Part shown: positions 16,741 through 26,100 of the stretch, one piece after another
Layout: each line of letters opens with the position of its first letter
How positions within the stretch are numbered: the stretch's first letter is position 1
Assembly: GCA_023387965.1 (NCBI GenBank)
Contig: JAEWHE010000010.1
Location: forward strand, 117,493-181,492
Direction of reading: 5' to 3'
DNA from: Bacteroidota bacterium
GTDB taxonomy: Bacteria; Bacteroidota; Bacteroidia; Flavobacteriales; Flavobacteriaceae
DNA length: 64,000 bases
Translations under genes and position numbers: made by a program
The notes under the pieces: model-generated
What the model saw: only the letters and a program-made list of their open reading frames with translations
The model's database searches: none
What the model was told of the DNA's origin: nothing

Positions 16741-16772
16741 TCCTGACGTTTATTTCGTCAGGATTTCTTTTT
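16741..16772 (+). terminator. Terminator of the PNGase F-like gene
   Basis: An 8-bp perfect stem (tcctgacg at 16741-16748, cgtcagga at 16757-16764) is followed by tttctttttat. Seven A precede it, so it can also act on the minus strand for the small gene that ends at 16771. Confidence 0.75.
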
Positions 16773-16941
16773 ATATTTTTTTCAATTCAGAAGCTTTGAC
16801 GGTTATGACTTTGCCATCACGCATAATCACCACCGACTGATTTTTTTCAATTTTACTTTGAATTAATCTTTCGTAAGATAATTTCAAACCCTTCATTACT
16901 TTTTCGTGAAAATCATCAGTTTTGTTTAATTTCTTGCTCAT
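16771..16941 (-). CDS. Small protein, partner of the zeta-toxin-like remnant
   Basis: This 56-residue charged protein begins MSKKLNKTDDFHEKVMKGLK and ends with VVIMRDGKVITVKASELKKI. Its start codon directly follows the stop of the zeta-toxin-like fragment upstream. Small proteins of this form (a helix, then a short strand pair with xxGKIVxV) commonly follow zeta-type P-loop kinase genes in Bacteroidota, where they may be the antitoxin or a conserved accessory. With its partner truncated it is probably an orphan. The call rests on context and on memory of that gene pair, not on a search. Confidence 0.55.
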   Translation of the reverse strand: MSKKLNKTDDFHEKVMKGLKLSYERLIQSKIEKNQSVVIMRDGKVITVKASELKKI

Positions 16942-17094
16942 TTAATATCGTGTTAATTGTTCCCACTTTTGTTGATCAAAAACTTCCGAATTTTCATCCA
17001 TAACGCCACTGGCAATTATTTTCGGTTCGGCTTCGTTGCCATAAACAATCCAACTGTCACACAAAGTTAAATAAATTTTAAATAAGTTTTTTGG
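16942..17094 (-). pseudogene. C-terminal remnant of a zeta-toxin-like kinase gene
   Basis: An open frame of 51 codons starts immediately after the stop codon of the CBS-domain synthase, in the same frame and without a start codon, and ends at a stop next to the small gene. Its translation (NLFKIYLTLCDSWIVYGNEA, then PKIIASGVM and VFDQQKWEQL) matches the way the last 50 residues of zeta-toxin-like ATPases (NLFxLYxPIxDSWxxxDNS...PxLIAxG) usually look. The Walker A and catalytic parts are absent. The most likely history is a deletion that removed the 5' three quarters of the gene and placed the rest next to the synthase. Confidence 0.6.
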
Positions 17095-18456
17095 TTACTG
17101 AATTGAACCGATGATATCGTACTTCGTAATAATATGGTGTTTGTTTTCGCCTAAATCTACTAAAACAGCTTGGTTTTCCTTGCTAAATAATTTTGAAATT
17201 TCTTCAACCGAAGTTCCAGCTTTTACGATAGGATATGGTTTACCCATGACTTCGCGAACTGGTTTTTCGGCAACATATTTATCAGAAATATAACTTTGGA
17301 ACAAATCAGTTTCATCAATTGAACCTACGAATCCAGTAACATCAATCACAGGAATCTGAGAAATTTTGTGTTTTCTCATTCTTTCAATCGCATGCGAAAC
17401 CAATTCTTCAGTACGAACTACAACCAAAGGTTTGTCCTTATGATCTTTGATTAAATCTTCGGCTTTTTTAATTTCTTGGTCTAAGAAACCGCGTTCACGC
17501 ATCCAATCGTCATTGAACATTTTTCCTACATAACGACTTCCCGAATCGTGGAAAAGAACCACGACAACATCAGTTGGTTTAAACTCATCTTTTAGTTGCA
17601 ATAAACCTTTAATCGCAGCTCCAGCAGAATTACCTACAAAAATTCCTTCTTCCAACGCAATTCTTCTGGTGTAAACAGCGGCGTCTTTATCCGTAACTTT
17701 GGTAAATCCGTCGATAAGTGAAAAATCTACGTTTTTAGGCAAAATGTCTTCACCAATACCTTCTGTGATGTATGAATAGATTTCGTTTTCGTCAAAAATT
17801 CCGGTTTCATGGTATTTTTTAAAAACCGAACCATAAGTATCGATTCCCCAAATTTTAACGTTTGGATTTTTTTCTTTCAAATATTTCGCCACACCAGAAA
17901 TAGTTCCTCCTGTTCCTACTCCAACAACAAAATGCGTAATTTTCCCTTCGGTTTGTTCCCAAATTTCCGGCCCTGTTTGTTCGTAATGAGCCACTGCATT
18001 CGATGGATTATCGTATTGATTTACGTACCATGCATTTGGTGTTTCTTCAGCCAAACGTTTTGATACGGAATAATAAGAACGCGGATCAGTTGGCTCAACG
18101 TCTGTGGGACATACGACAACTTTCGCACCAACGGCACGAAGGATGTCCATTTTTTCCTTAGATTGTTTATCAGAAATTACGCAAATTAATTTGTAACCTC
18201 TAACAATTGCCGCTAAAGCCAATCCCATTCCTGTATTTCCAGAAGTTCCTTCAATGATGGTTCCTCCGGGTTTAAGTCTTCCATCGGCTTCGGCATCGTC
18301 AATCATTTTTACAGCCATACGGTCTTTTACGGAATTCCCGGGATTGAAGGTTTCTACTTTTGCGAGTACCAAAGCATCAACTTCTTGGGTTACTTTATTG
18401 AGTTTAACCAATGGCGTGTTTCCGATGGTTTCGAGTATATTTTTAGCGTATTTCAT
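17095..18456 (-). CDS. PLP-dependent cystathionine beta-synthase/cysteine synthase with CBS pair
   Basis: This 453-residue enzyme joins an N-terminal fold-type II PLP domain (MKYAKNILETIGNTPLVKLN; PLP lysine K44 in NSVKDRMAV; phosphate loop SGNTGMGLA; GVGTGGTISG) to two C-terminal CBS motifs. The latter are VRTEELVSHAIERMRKHKIS to IDETDLF and VREVMGKPYPIV to ITKYDIIGSI. It makes cystathionine from serine and homocysteine, or cysteine from O-acetylserine; the sequence does not decide between them. An ATG at 18489 would add 11 residues (MQKICKIIPKK) but lies inside the minus-7 box at 18487-18494, so the start at 18456 is preferred. Its stop codon touches the zeta-toxin remnant. Confidence 0.88.
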   Translation of the reverse strand: MKYAKNILETIGNTPLVKLNKVTQEVDALVLAKVETFNPGNSVKDRMAVKMIDDAEADGRLKPGGTIIEGTSGNTGMGLALAAIVRGYKLICVISDKQSKEKMDILRAVGAKVVVCPTDVEPTDPRSYYSVSKRLAEETPNAWYVNQYDNPSNAVAHYEQTGPEIWEQTEGKITHFVVGVGTGGTISGVAKYLKEKNPNVKIWGIDTYGSVFKKYHETGIFDENEIYSYITEGIGEDILPKNVDFSLIDGFTKVTDKDAAVYTRRIALEEGIFVGNSAGAAIKGLLQLKDEFKPTDVVVVLFHDSGSRYVGKMFNDDWMRERGFLDQEIKKAEDLIKDHKDKPLVVVRTEELVSHAIERMRKHKISQIPVIDVTGFVGSIDETDLFQSYISDKYVAEKPVREVMGKPYPIVKAGTSVEEISKLFSKENQAVLVDLGENKHHIITKYDIIGSIQ

Positions 18457-18486
18457 TTTTTTTGGAATGATTTTACAAATTTTTTG

Positions 18487-18517
18487 CAAATATAGGCTTT
18501 AAGTTACAGAGTTGCAA
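18487..18517 (-). promoter_or_regulatory. Promoter of the cystathionine/cysteine synthase gene
   Basis: On the minus strand TTG (18515-18517), a 20-nt spacer and TATATTTG (18487-18494) match the Bacteroidota consensus. The start site near 18480 gives a 24-nt leader to the ATG at 18456. Confidence 0.6.
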
Positions 18518-18540
18518 AGGCTAATTGGAACGGAAATTTT

Positions 18541-18720
18541 CTGGTGAGCAGGATTTGCGTGAAGGATGGTAGCGGAAACCCACTGCTAAAAAAATACCTA
18601 AGATTTGCTTTTGTACAAAAGCGACCAGCGGAAGCTCTTTGTACAAAATTGCAAATCTGGTATTTTTTAGCAGTTGTTGAAGCGGACAGCCTGACCCGCA
18701 GGGACACGCCCAAAAAAATA
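18541..18720. repeat. Dispersed mosaic hairpin repeat, copy 2
   Basis: This is a long nested palindrome. Arms of 17 and 16 nt lie at 18582-18598 and 18659-18674. Inside them are 8-bp arms at 18601-18608 and 18651-18658, and 10-bp arms (tttgtacaaa, itself a palindrome) at 18610-18619 and 18638-18647. The apex is the 18-mer shared with copy 1. Outside the hairpin are ggtagcggaaaccc on the left and agcggacagcctgacccg with gggacacgccc on the right. The right flank resembles the left flank of the copy at 32360 read on the other strand. Open frames across it are not credible genes. Confidence 0.7.
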
Positions 18721-18722
18721 TT

Positions 18723-20711
18723 TTAGGTGAAAAAATTCCAGACCAATCCGAAGCGAACGGTGAAGTCGCGGTAAGGATAATTTGGAGCGGAATAATAGTT
18801 GTTCTGCCCGAAAAGTGCGTTAAAATGTTCGGCTTTTAGGTAAATTCTGGTGTTGCGAACTTTGGCATTCAGGAAAAAATCGAGCATAGGGAAATTGCCA
18901 ATTTCTCGTTGGTTTTGAATATGAAAATCGCCAATTACGGGGTTGTAATCGTCAGCAAAATAATTCGTAAAATAGTTGAAAGTGAACCCGGTTTGGATGA
19001 ACAAGGCTTTTTTAAACAGGCTATCGGTGTAATAAAGCGTGTTCCGGGTGACAATTTTGGGAAGGTTGAGAATGTCTTGGCTTTGGTCAACTTCTTGGTA
19101 GAGAATGGTGTTGTCTAACGCAAATTTTTTGTAGCGAAATTCCCTTGAAACTTTTACGGAAAGGTAATTAATTCCCTCAGAAAATTGTTCGGGAGTTAGC
19201 GTTACGGTTTGCGGATTGGTGCTGGTATTCCGGAAATACAGGTGATCCGTGAGGTTGGTAACTTCAACGGTGGCGTTTAACCATTGGGTATTTGCAGTGA
19301 GGCTTAATTTATTGATTTTTTCGTTGGCAAAATTATTCGACCAATTGTAAGCCACGTAGCTGCTTTGGAACAAATTATAAGTATGATCAGGCACTTTGCT
19401 GATGTTTTGATAGCTTGCGCTGAAATTATTTCGTTCGTTGAGTCTGTAGGAAAGATTCAGATCAAGATTGGTCATTGCCTGATTAGAAATGGAATTTGAA
19501 AATAGAAAACGACCATTCCAGTTATTTTTTTGATAAGCGTATTGACCGCCGACAACGTTGAAATTGTCGCTCAACAAATTAGAAATTGGGGTCGAATCTT
19601 CGCCAAAAATGATTCGGTTATAGAAATAATTGTAGCGAAAATCTTCTACGAAAAACATAAATTGTCCGAGCGTGCTGTTTTCGTAAATGGCGCCAACTTT
19701 GTTAAACATTCGGTTGTAACGCGATTTGTCGTTGATGTTCGCGGAGTTGTATGAGTCGCCAAACCGGGAGAAAGCGATGGTTCCTTCGGCAGGTGTTACG
19801 ATTTGCGTGACAACGGTAGGTTGTAAATATTCAAAAAATTTATGCTCGTAATTGAGTTGGTGCGTGAAATATAAATTATTGTTGCCCTGATTTTTATTGA
19901 ATCGAAAAATGTGATCGACGAAATATCTGTTGCCTTTGAGAACGGTTCGAGCATCATTAAGATTTACGTCGAGCCTCGAACGATCTCTGAAATCTTCATC
20001 TGCTGATTCGAAATCTTCCAAACTGAAAACGCCGCCATTTTCGCCATTAGTAAGGTCTTGACCGGTAAAATGAGTTTTTAAGCGATAACGATTATTTTTA
20101 GTGGCATAATTAGCACTAAACCTGAAGTTTCCGTTGCTGGAAAGTTGGTTTATATATTTTCCGAGTGAACGCAAACCTCTATATCCTACCGCCAAATTCA
20201 ACTGCTCGGATAAATTTATAGTGAATAGGGCGTTGAGCATTTGCCCTTGTTCCATTGTCGTTTTGAAAAATAATTCGCTAAACGGTGTGGGAACATGGTA
20301 ATAAGTAATGTCTTGTACTTCTTGGTAATTGAAGTGTTTCCCGGCATATCCAATTACCGGATACGGTGATTGATTTTTGAGTCCGTAATTAAGCGTAGTA
20401 AAGGTTTGACCTTCGTTAGCAAAGGGCATCAAACCAAATTGGTCTTTGCGGAGGTAATTAAATTTATACTCTTTTTGGATGGTGAGCGAGGTGTCTATAT
20501 ATGTTGTATCATTATTTAAGGTAATAATTTTGTAAAGGTCGATTGAGGCGATTGAGTCGTTTTCCGCTATAGTGGATTCAGTAGAATTTTCAGTTAACGA
20601 TGGTGAGGACTTGGGTTTTAGAGCTGATTTATTTTGCGCGCGAGGCCTATTTTGACCAACGACCACGCAAGTGAATAAGATTGTAACAAAAAAACTAAAT
20701 CCGATTTTCAT
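18723..20711 (-). CDS. Putative porin (Porin_10 family), outer membrane
   Basis: The product is a 662-residue outer-membrane protein with a signal peptide (MKIGFSFFVTILFTCVVVGQ) followed by a low-complexity Ser/Lys stretch. From about residue 75 it carries alternating strands typical of a beta-barrel, ending RDFTVRFGLVWNFFT with a C-terminal aromatic residue. Segments such as QFGLMPFANEGQTFTTLNYG and EVQDITYYHVPTPFSELFFK are characteristic of the putative porin family found in nearly all Flavobacteriaceae. An upstream ATG at 20747 would put 12 residues before the signal peptide and is rejected. What passes through it is unknown. Confidence 0.8.
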   Translation of the reverse strand: MKIGFSFFVTILFTCVVVGQNRPRAQNKSALKPKSSPSLTENSTESTIAENDSIASIDLYKIITLNNDTTYIDTSLTIQKEYKFNYLRKDQFGLMPFANEGQTFTTLNYGLKNQSPYPVIGYAGKHFNYQEVQDITYYHVPTPFSELFFKTTMEQGQMLNALFTINLSEQLNLAVGYRGLRSLGKYINQLSSNGNFRFSANYATKNNRYRLKTHFTGQDLTNGENGGVFSLEDFESADEDFRDRSRLDVNLNDARTVLKGNRYFVDHIFRFNKNQGNNNLYFTHQLNYEHKFFEYLQPTVVTQIVTPAEGTIAFSRFGDSYNSANINDKSRYNRMFNKVGAIYENSTLGQFMFFVEDFRYNYFYNRIIFGEDSTPISNLLSDNFNVVGGQYAYQKNNWNGRFLFSNSISNQAMTNLDLNLSYRLNERNNFSASYQNISKVPDHTYNLFQSSYVAYNWSNNFANEKINKLSLTANTQWLNATVEVTNLTDHLYFRNTSTNPQTVTLTPEQFSEGINYLSVKVSREFRYKKFALDNTILYQEVDQSQDILNLPKIVTRNTLYYTDSLFKKALFIQTGFTFNYFTNYFADDYNPVIGDFHIQNQREIGNFPMLDFFLNAKVRNTRIYLKAEHFNALFGQNNYYSAPNYPYRDFTVRFGLVWNFFT

Positions 20712-20751
20712 TCTTAGTAAATTTTGACAAATGTAGTTTATTTCCATAAAA

Positions 20752-20776
20752 AAAACCCACTCAATTGAGTGGGTTT
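20752..20776 (-). terminator. Terminator of the SusC-SusD-lipoprotein operon
   Basis: The arms aaacccactcaa and ttgagtgggttt form a perfect stem with no loop spacer (the centre aatt is part of the palindrome). It is followed by a run of T on the minus strand. It separates the operon from the porin gene downstream. Confidence 0.8.
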
Positions 20777-20797
20777 TCTATAAGTAATTGAATAAAA

Positions 20798-21616
20798 TTA
20801 CATTTTTGTCAAAACCAAAGTGTTTGCAGCGAAAGTACCAGCACTTACTCTTACTCTAAAGTAAAGGGTAATTGTTTTCGTACAAGGCTCAACAGTACTT
20901 GTGGTGTTTGGCGTAGGATCTATGTAAGCAGCACCATAAGTCGGGTTGTCATACAAATAGTTTTCCGTGTATACAGGGAAAGTAACCACAGTATTCGCAG
21001 GGTCTGAACTTAAAATAATTCTTGTTTCAGAGTTTGCATCAGCTTCCCAAACGTTAGAGATAATTAACGAGTTAGCATCCGTACCTGCTTTAACTTCACA
21101 AACGTAATTGTATGGACCAGGAGTTTCAACTCCATTGTACATTCCGATGAATTCATCACGAACAACAGGACAACGTCTGAAAATGTTTACATTAGCAACA
21201 GTTCCACCTTCAACTAAAGTAGCACCATCTACGCTGTTCAAATTCAATCTAAGAGTTTCAACAATTCCTGTTTCAAGAGCGTCAAAATGACCGGTAATTT
21301 TAATACGAGCGTTATAGCTTCCAGCTGGAATTACAACTGTAGATTGATCGATAGTATATTGATCAGCCTCAGCAGATGTTCCTTCAGGGACGATCGAAAT
21401 ATCAACAGTACGGTCTACGTTAGAAACCGTAGTAACATCAATCACAACTTCCACTGAAGATTCTCCTTCCTCAACAACAGGAAGGTTGATTACTGAAGTT
21501 GCGTTATAACGGGCAATTGATTCGCCGTTAACGCCATCAAAAATCACTTTGTCCTCTTCACAACTTGCCGCAACGAATACTAAAGATAGAATCGCTGCTT
21601 TAAAAATATTTTTCAT
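20798..21616 (-). CDS. Lipoprotein of a SusCD locus (SusE-like position), DUF1735/Calx-beta-like
   Basis: The product is a 272-residue lipoprotein: the lipobox LVFVAASC places the modified cysteine at residue 19, followed by EED. Residues 40-150 look like an Ig/Calx-beta-type domain (PVVEEGESSVEVVIDVTTVS, VVIPAGSYNARIKITGHFD, ALETGIVETLRLNLNSVDG). Residues 150-270 form a second all-beta region with two cysteines (RRCPV, EPCTKTITLYF). It is third in the order SusC-SusD-lipoprotein, 18 nt after susD. In characterised loci the third lipoprotein binds the substrate at the cell surface; the ligand here is unknown. Confidence 0.7.
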   Translation of the reverse strand: MKNIFKAAILSLVFVAASCEEDKVIFDGVNGESIARYNATSVINLPVVEEGESSVEVVIDVTTVSNVDRTVDISIVPEGTSAEADQYTIDQSTVVIPAGSYNARIKITGHFDALETGIVETLRLNLNSVDGATLVEGGTVANVNIFRRCPVVRDEFIGMYNGVETPGPYNYVCEVKAGTDANSLIISNVWEADANSETRIILSSDPANTVVTFPVYTENYLYDNPTYGAAYIDPTPNTTSTVEPCTKTITLYFRVRVSAGTFAANTLVLTKM

Positions 21617-21634
21617 TTTTTAGTGATTTATATA

Positions 21635-23119
21635 TTAATAATTAGGATTTTGTTGTGCTGCAATTCCAGGGTTACCTGCAATTTCACTTAGCGGAATAGG
21701 TAAGATAAATCTATGATCTGTTGCCGGAAGTGTACAGAAACCATTGAAAGCACAGTCACGTGGATCTCTTTCAACACCTTTACCAGCTAACGGACCTAAA
21801 CGACGGATATCGATATATCTGTGACCTTCAAAAGCCAATTCAGCTCTTCTTTCGTCCATGATCAATCCCCAAGCAGCTTGAGCATTTGCTGGAGTAGCCA
21901 CAGTTTGAGCAGAACCATAACGAGCTGATCTAATGGCAGCAATTTGAGCAGCAACGTTAACGAAGTCGTTATTTTGTGCGTAAAACTCAGCTCTAATCAA
22001 AATCATTTCAGACATTCTGAAGATTTTTAAATCTCCCAATAAATTCTGAGACTCTGTTACACTATATTTACCAACTGGTAATACATCGTTTTGCAAATAT
22101 TGCGCATCGCTTACGTTAGGATCATCGTAGTTTGGCATAATAAGTGAAGTAGCATCCGCAATTACAAAACGTCTTACGTCAGCTGGATTATTTACCAAGT
22201 TAAATAATGCACGGTTAACTTCAAAGAAAGGTGAACCATTGATTGAACTGTTAACTGAAGACCAGAATTGGTAAAAGTTACCATTTGTACCACGAGTTCT
22301 TTCTAACTTAAAGATTACTTCACTTTGTGGGGTTTCAGTATCTAAGAAAATCGCAGGGTATTGCGCTTTAGGAGTCAATACATAAGTAGCAGCTAATTCA
22401 GTCACATATTGGTTTGCGGTGGTGTAATCTCCACGATAAGCTGCCATTCTTGCTCTGAAAGCTCTAATAAAGTTTTGACTGATATAAGTTCTGTTTTGAA
22501 CTGGAATATCAACAAGATTTGCTTGTGCAAAATCTAAATCTGACTGAATCAAGTCGAAAACTTCACCAGTTGTACTTCTTAAACTTTGATCATTCGAAAG
22601 TGGCACATAGTCCATCAAAATAACACCAAGACTCGAATCGTCTTTCATATCTTCTGCAAAATAAGATAATAATACGAAATGTCCGTATGCTCTTAATGCA
22701 TGGGCTTGAGCCAAAATATCATTTTTTTGGGTTTCTTCAGCAGAACCAACTTCAACTTCAACGTTTTCAGCACCAGCAATTAAGCGGTTAGCAGCGTTAA
22801 TCAAACCATAATTTGAAACCCAGATAGCTGCAGCGTCTCCAGATGTAGAGAACAATTGAAATGCTAACTCACCATCTGTTCCTTGACCTCCATTATTACG
22901 TCCGATTGCAACTTCATCAGTAAACACCGAAGTAAAATAGATAGCATTTTCACCTGGAGTTCGCGAGTAAACTCCATTGATACCTAACTCCAAGTCTTCG
23001 ACAGTCTCGAAAGCTCTCTCAGGAGAAAGCTCAGACGGCTGAATAATATCGATAGCATCATTACAAGACACTACGAAAATAGCCGACAAAGCAATAAGTG
23101 ATAATTTAATTTTTTTCAT
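21635..23119 (-). CDS. SusD/RagB family substrate-binding lipoprotein
   Basis: The product is a 494-residue surface lipoprotein that forms the lid of the SusC transporter. The lipobox is AIFVVSCND, with the cysteine at about residue 19. The SusD N-terminal TPR-like region is seen in ERAFETVEDLELGINGVYSR and ILAQAHALRAYGHFVLLSYF. The C-terminal region has IFRMSEMILIRAEFYAQ and the conserved end WGLIMDERRAELAFEGHRYI, then DIRRLG and LPIPLSEIAGNP. It lies 14 nt downstream of susC. The substrate is not indicated by the sequence. Confidence 0.93.
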   Translation of the reverse strand: MKKIKLSLIALSAIFVVSCNDAIDIIQPSELSPERAFETVEDLELGINGVYSRTPGENAIYFTSVFTDEVAIGRNNGGQGTDGELAFQLFSTSGDAAAIWVSNYGLINAANRLIAGAENVEVEVGSAEETQKNDILAQAHALRAYGHFVLLSYFAEDMKDDSSLGVILMDYVPLSNDQSLRSTTGEVFDLIQSDLDFAQANLVDIPVQNRTYISQNFIRAFRARMAAYRGDYTTANQYVTELAATYVLTPKAQYPAIFLDTETPQSEVIFKLERTRGTNGNFYQFWSSVNSSINGSPFFEVNRALFNLVNNPADVRRFVIADATSLIMPNYDDPNVSDAQYLQNDVLPVGKYSVTESQNLLGDLKIFRMSEMILIRAEFYAQNNDFVNVAAQIAAIRSARYGSAQTVATPANAQAAWGLIMDERRAELAFEGHRYIDIRRLGPLAGKGVERDPRDCAFNGFCTLPATDHRFILPIPLSEIAGNPGIAAQQNPNY

Positions 23120-23133
23120 TTTTCATTTTTTTT

Positions 23134-26100
23134 TTACAATTCAATTTCTAAACCTAAAGAAATAATTCTAGGAGTTGGATATTGGTAAACGTCTGAACCA
23201 CGTGGGCTTTCTGCATCCCAACCTCTCCATTTAGACCAAGTCAATAAGTTTTCAGCCTGTACATATGCTCTTACTTTATTTAGGAAAGTATTTTCAAGCA
23301 TTTTCTTAGAAAAATCGTAGCCCAAGCTGATGTAACGTAAACGCAAATACGAAGCATCAATTAAATAACGATCAGAACCTGCATCAGCTCCTTTATTGGT
23401 AAATCCTAATGCTGGAATATGAGTTACCGGATTATCTAATGTCCATGCGTTTAATAAATCAGTTGATTTGTTCCAAGTCCCTAAATCTGTAGGATCTTGT
23501 AAACCTTCTAAATCGTAATCGATTCTGTGAATATCAGCCACAAAGGTAAATTGCGTAGTTAAGAAGAAACCTTTGTATTGCGCATCAAATCCAAAACCAC
23601 CTTGGTAAGAAGGGATGGGTGACTTTCCTGTTCTTCTACGATCTGCTTCCTGGTCAGGGTTTTCAGTAAGATTACCATTGATATCATAAAATAACAAGTT
23701 ACCATTAGCAGGATTAACTCCAGCATATTTAATCATGTAATATTGAAATAATTCCTCACCACTGAAGTCGATTTGTAATCCACCATCAATAAAGCCTGTC
23801 TCAGTTGGAATGGCAAAAACTCTGTTTTGATTATATGAACCGTTGAAATTAAGCGTTAATGAGAAATCTTGCCCTCTTAAAACATCGTAAGATAAATTTG
23901 CTTCTACTCCTCGGTTTCTCAAAGTTCCAGTGTTCCCGTCCAAATTATATTGACCATTAACACCTGATATTGGCATTCCCTGATACAAATCAAGAGTACG
24001 TTTTTGATATACATCTAGGTTACCTCTAAATTTATTGTTCCAAAGCGCAAAATCTAAACCAATATTTGCTTGTTCGATAGTTTCCCATTTCAAATCAGCA
24101 TTTCCTAACTGCCCTAGCGCATAAGCTGGCAAGTTAGAATATCCCGTTCCAGCAGCAAATAATGTACGAGCCCTTGACGCACCAGAAAAAATACTTTGAC
24201 CTAAAATATTTTGATTCCCGGTAGAACCGAATGAAGCTCTTAATTTTAACATGTCAAAACCAGAGTTTTCCATAAACGCTTCTTGGTCAATGTTCCATCT
24301 TCCTGAGATTGACCAGAAAGTACCCCAGCGGTTGGTTTCTGCGAAACGGTAAGACGCATCACGTCTGAAAGACCCAGAAAGACCATATTTGTTATCGAAG
24401 TCGTAGTTAACCGAACCAAAGTAAGAGAACAATCCAGCCTCCGACTTACCGCTTCTTCCAATTGGAACATAAAATTGAGGGTTTAAATTTGGATTGTGTC
24501 CAATAAAACCTGCTCCATTTCCAGGCTCAAACGTTTTTGGATTCAACCCATTTTGAGTATATCCAAATGATTTTAAATGCGCTTTGTAATACTCAGTAAA
24601 TACTGAAGCCTCAATAGTATGCTTTTCTGCGAATGTTTTGGCGTACGTTAAGCTTGCATTTGAATTAAATGCGAATTCACGCGTTAGACCTTCAGTCTGG
24701 AATCCTAGAAATTCTTCACCTGGATCTTGGAACAATAACGAGTTGAAAGATTCGGGATCTTGCACGTTTAAACTTGTAGCTTGAGTATAATCAACACCCA
24801 TTGTACCAGCAATTGTCAAATCATCCGTGATTTTATAACTTGCTTGTGTATTTGCAATCATCTTCAACTCTTCTGTTCTAAGAGTTCCTGTATTAATACG
24901 ATCTAACAACAATAAAGGAGAAAATCCTAAAGCCCCAGGGGCAACAATTACGTTTCCATCAGCATCATTGTAACCTGAATTAAACAAATCGTAAGTTTGT
25001 TGTCCATTTACATATAGACCAGGGAATAAATAAGGCAAACCTTGATTCGCAGCAACCAATGGGTTGATATTTACCGATCCTTCACCCAAGTTAGAAGCCT
25101 CATTTCTTACAGAGAAGTTACCGGTGAAAGATGTAGAGTAGTTGAAACGATCGTTATCTGATTTTCCATTTAAGTTTGAACGAAAGTTAAATCTCTTCAA
25201 ATCTGTTCCTTCAACAATACCATCTTGCTCAAAATAACCAAACGAAGTATAAGAAGAGACGTTTTTACTACCATTAGTTAAGCTCAACACTTGGCTATTA
25301 GAGATACCTGTTCTAAACAAATGATCATACCAGTTAGTATCCGGACCATTGTATCCAGCAATTTGAGCATCAGTCAAACTAGCACCATAACCTCTATTAG
25401 CCGCTTTTTCTAAACCTAACAATTGCTTAGCATTCATAATGTTGTAATCGTTTTTCTGCATTGTAGAAAAACCGGTTACTGAAGAGTATTTTACCTGTAA
25501 TGGCGAATCATATGAACCTTGTTTTGTTCTCACCACAATTACACCATTAGCACCTCTATTACCGTAGATAGCAGTTGCTCCAGCATCTTTCAATACTGAA
25601 ACCGACTCAATATCATTAGGATTAAGGCTTCGGAAGTTATCCGCATTCAAAGGCACACCATCGATGATATACAAAGGCTCAATGTTACCACTCATAGAGC
25701 CAACTCCACGAAGAATAACAGTACTATTTGACCCCGGCTGCCCAGAACCTGTAGTAATGTTTAATCCCGGAATTTGACCTTGTAACGTTTGCATAAACGA
25801 TGCGTTTGGTCTATTTTCGATTGTTTTAGCAGTTACGGTAGTTACTGCAACATTCGAAAGTTTCTTCGTTGTGGAACGATATCCCTCAACCACTACCCCT
25901 TCAATAGTAGTAGCATCTTCTTGAAGTGACACAGAAACAACTGAAGATGCCGCTGTTACAGTTACAACTTGTGTTTTGTAACCAATAAATTCAAAAATAA
26001 GTTTTTGACCTGGAGCAGCACTCAACGAGTACTTTCCATCAAAGTCAGTTTGAGTTCCTTGCCCGCCTTCAACCTGAACCGCAGCACCTGGCAACGGTAA

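Noticed and set aside
18504..18726. Two overlapping open frames on opposite strands
   Set aside because: Both run through the nested palindrome of repeat copy 2 and have no protein-like features.
24246..24470. Minus-strand 74-codon frame within susC
   Set aside because: It is an alternative frame of the SusC barrel region and has no independent support.
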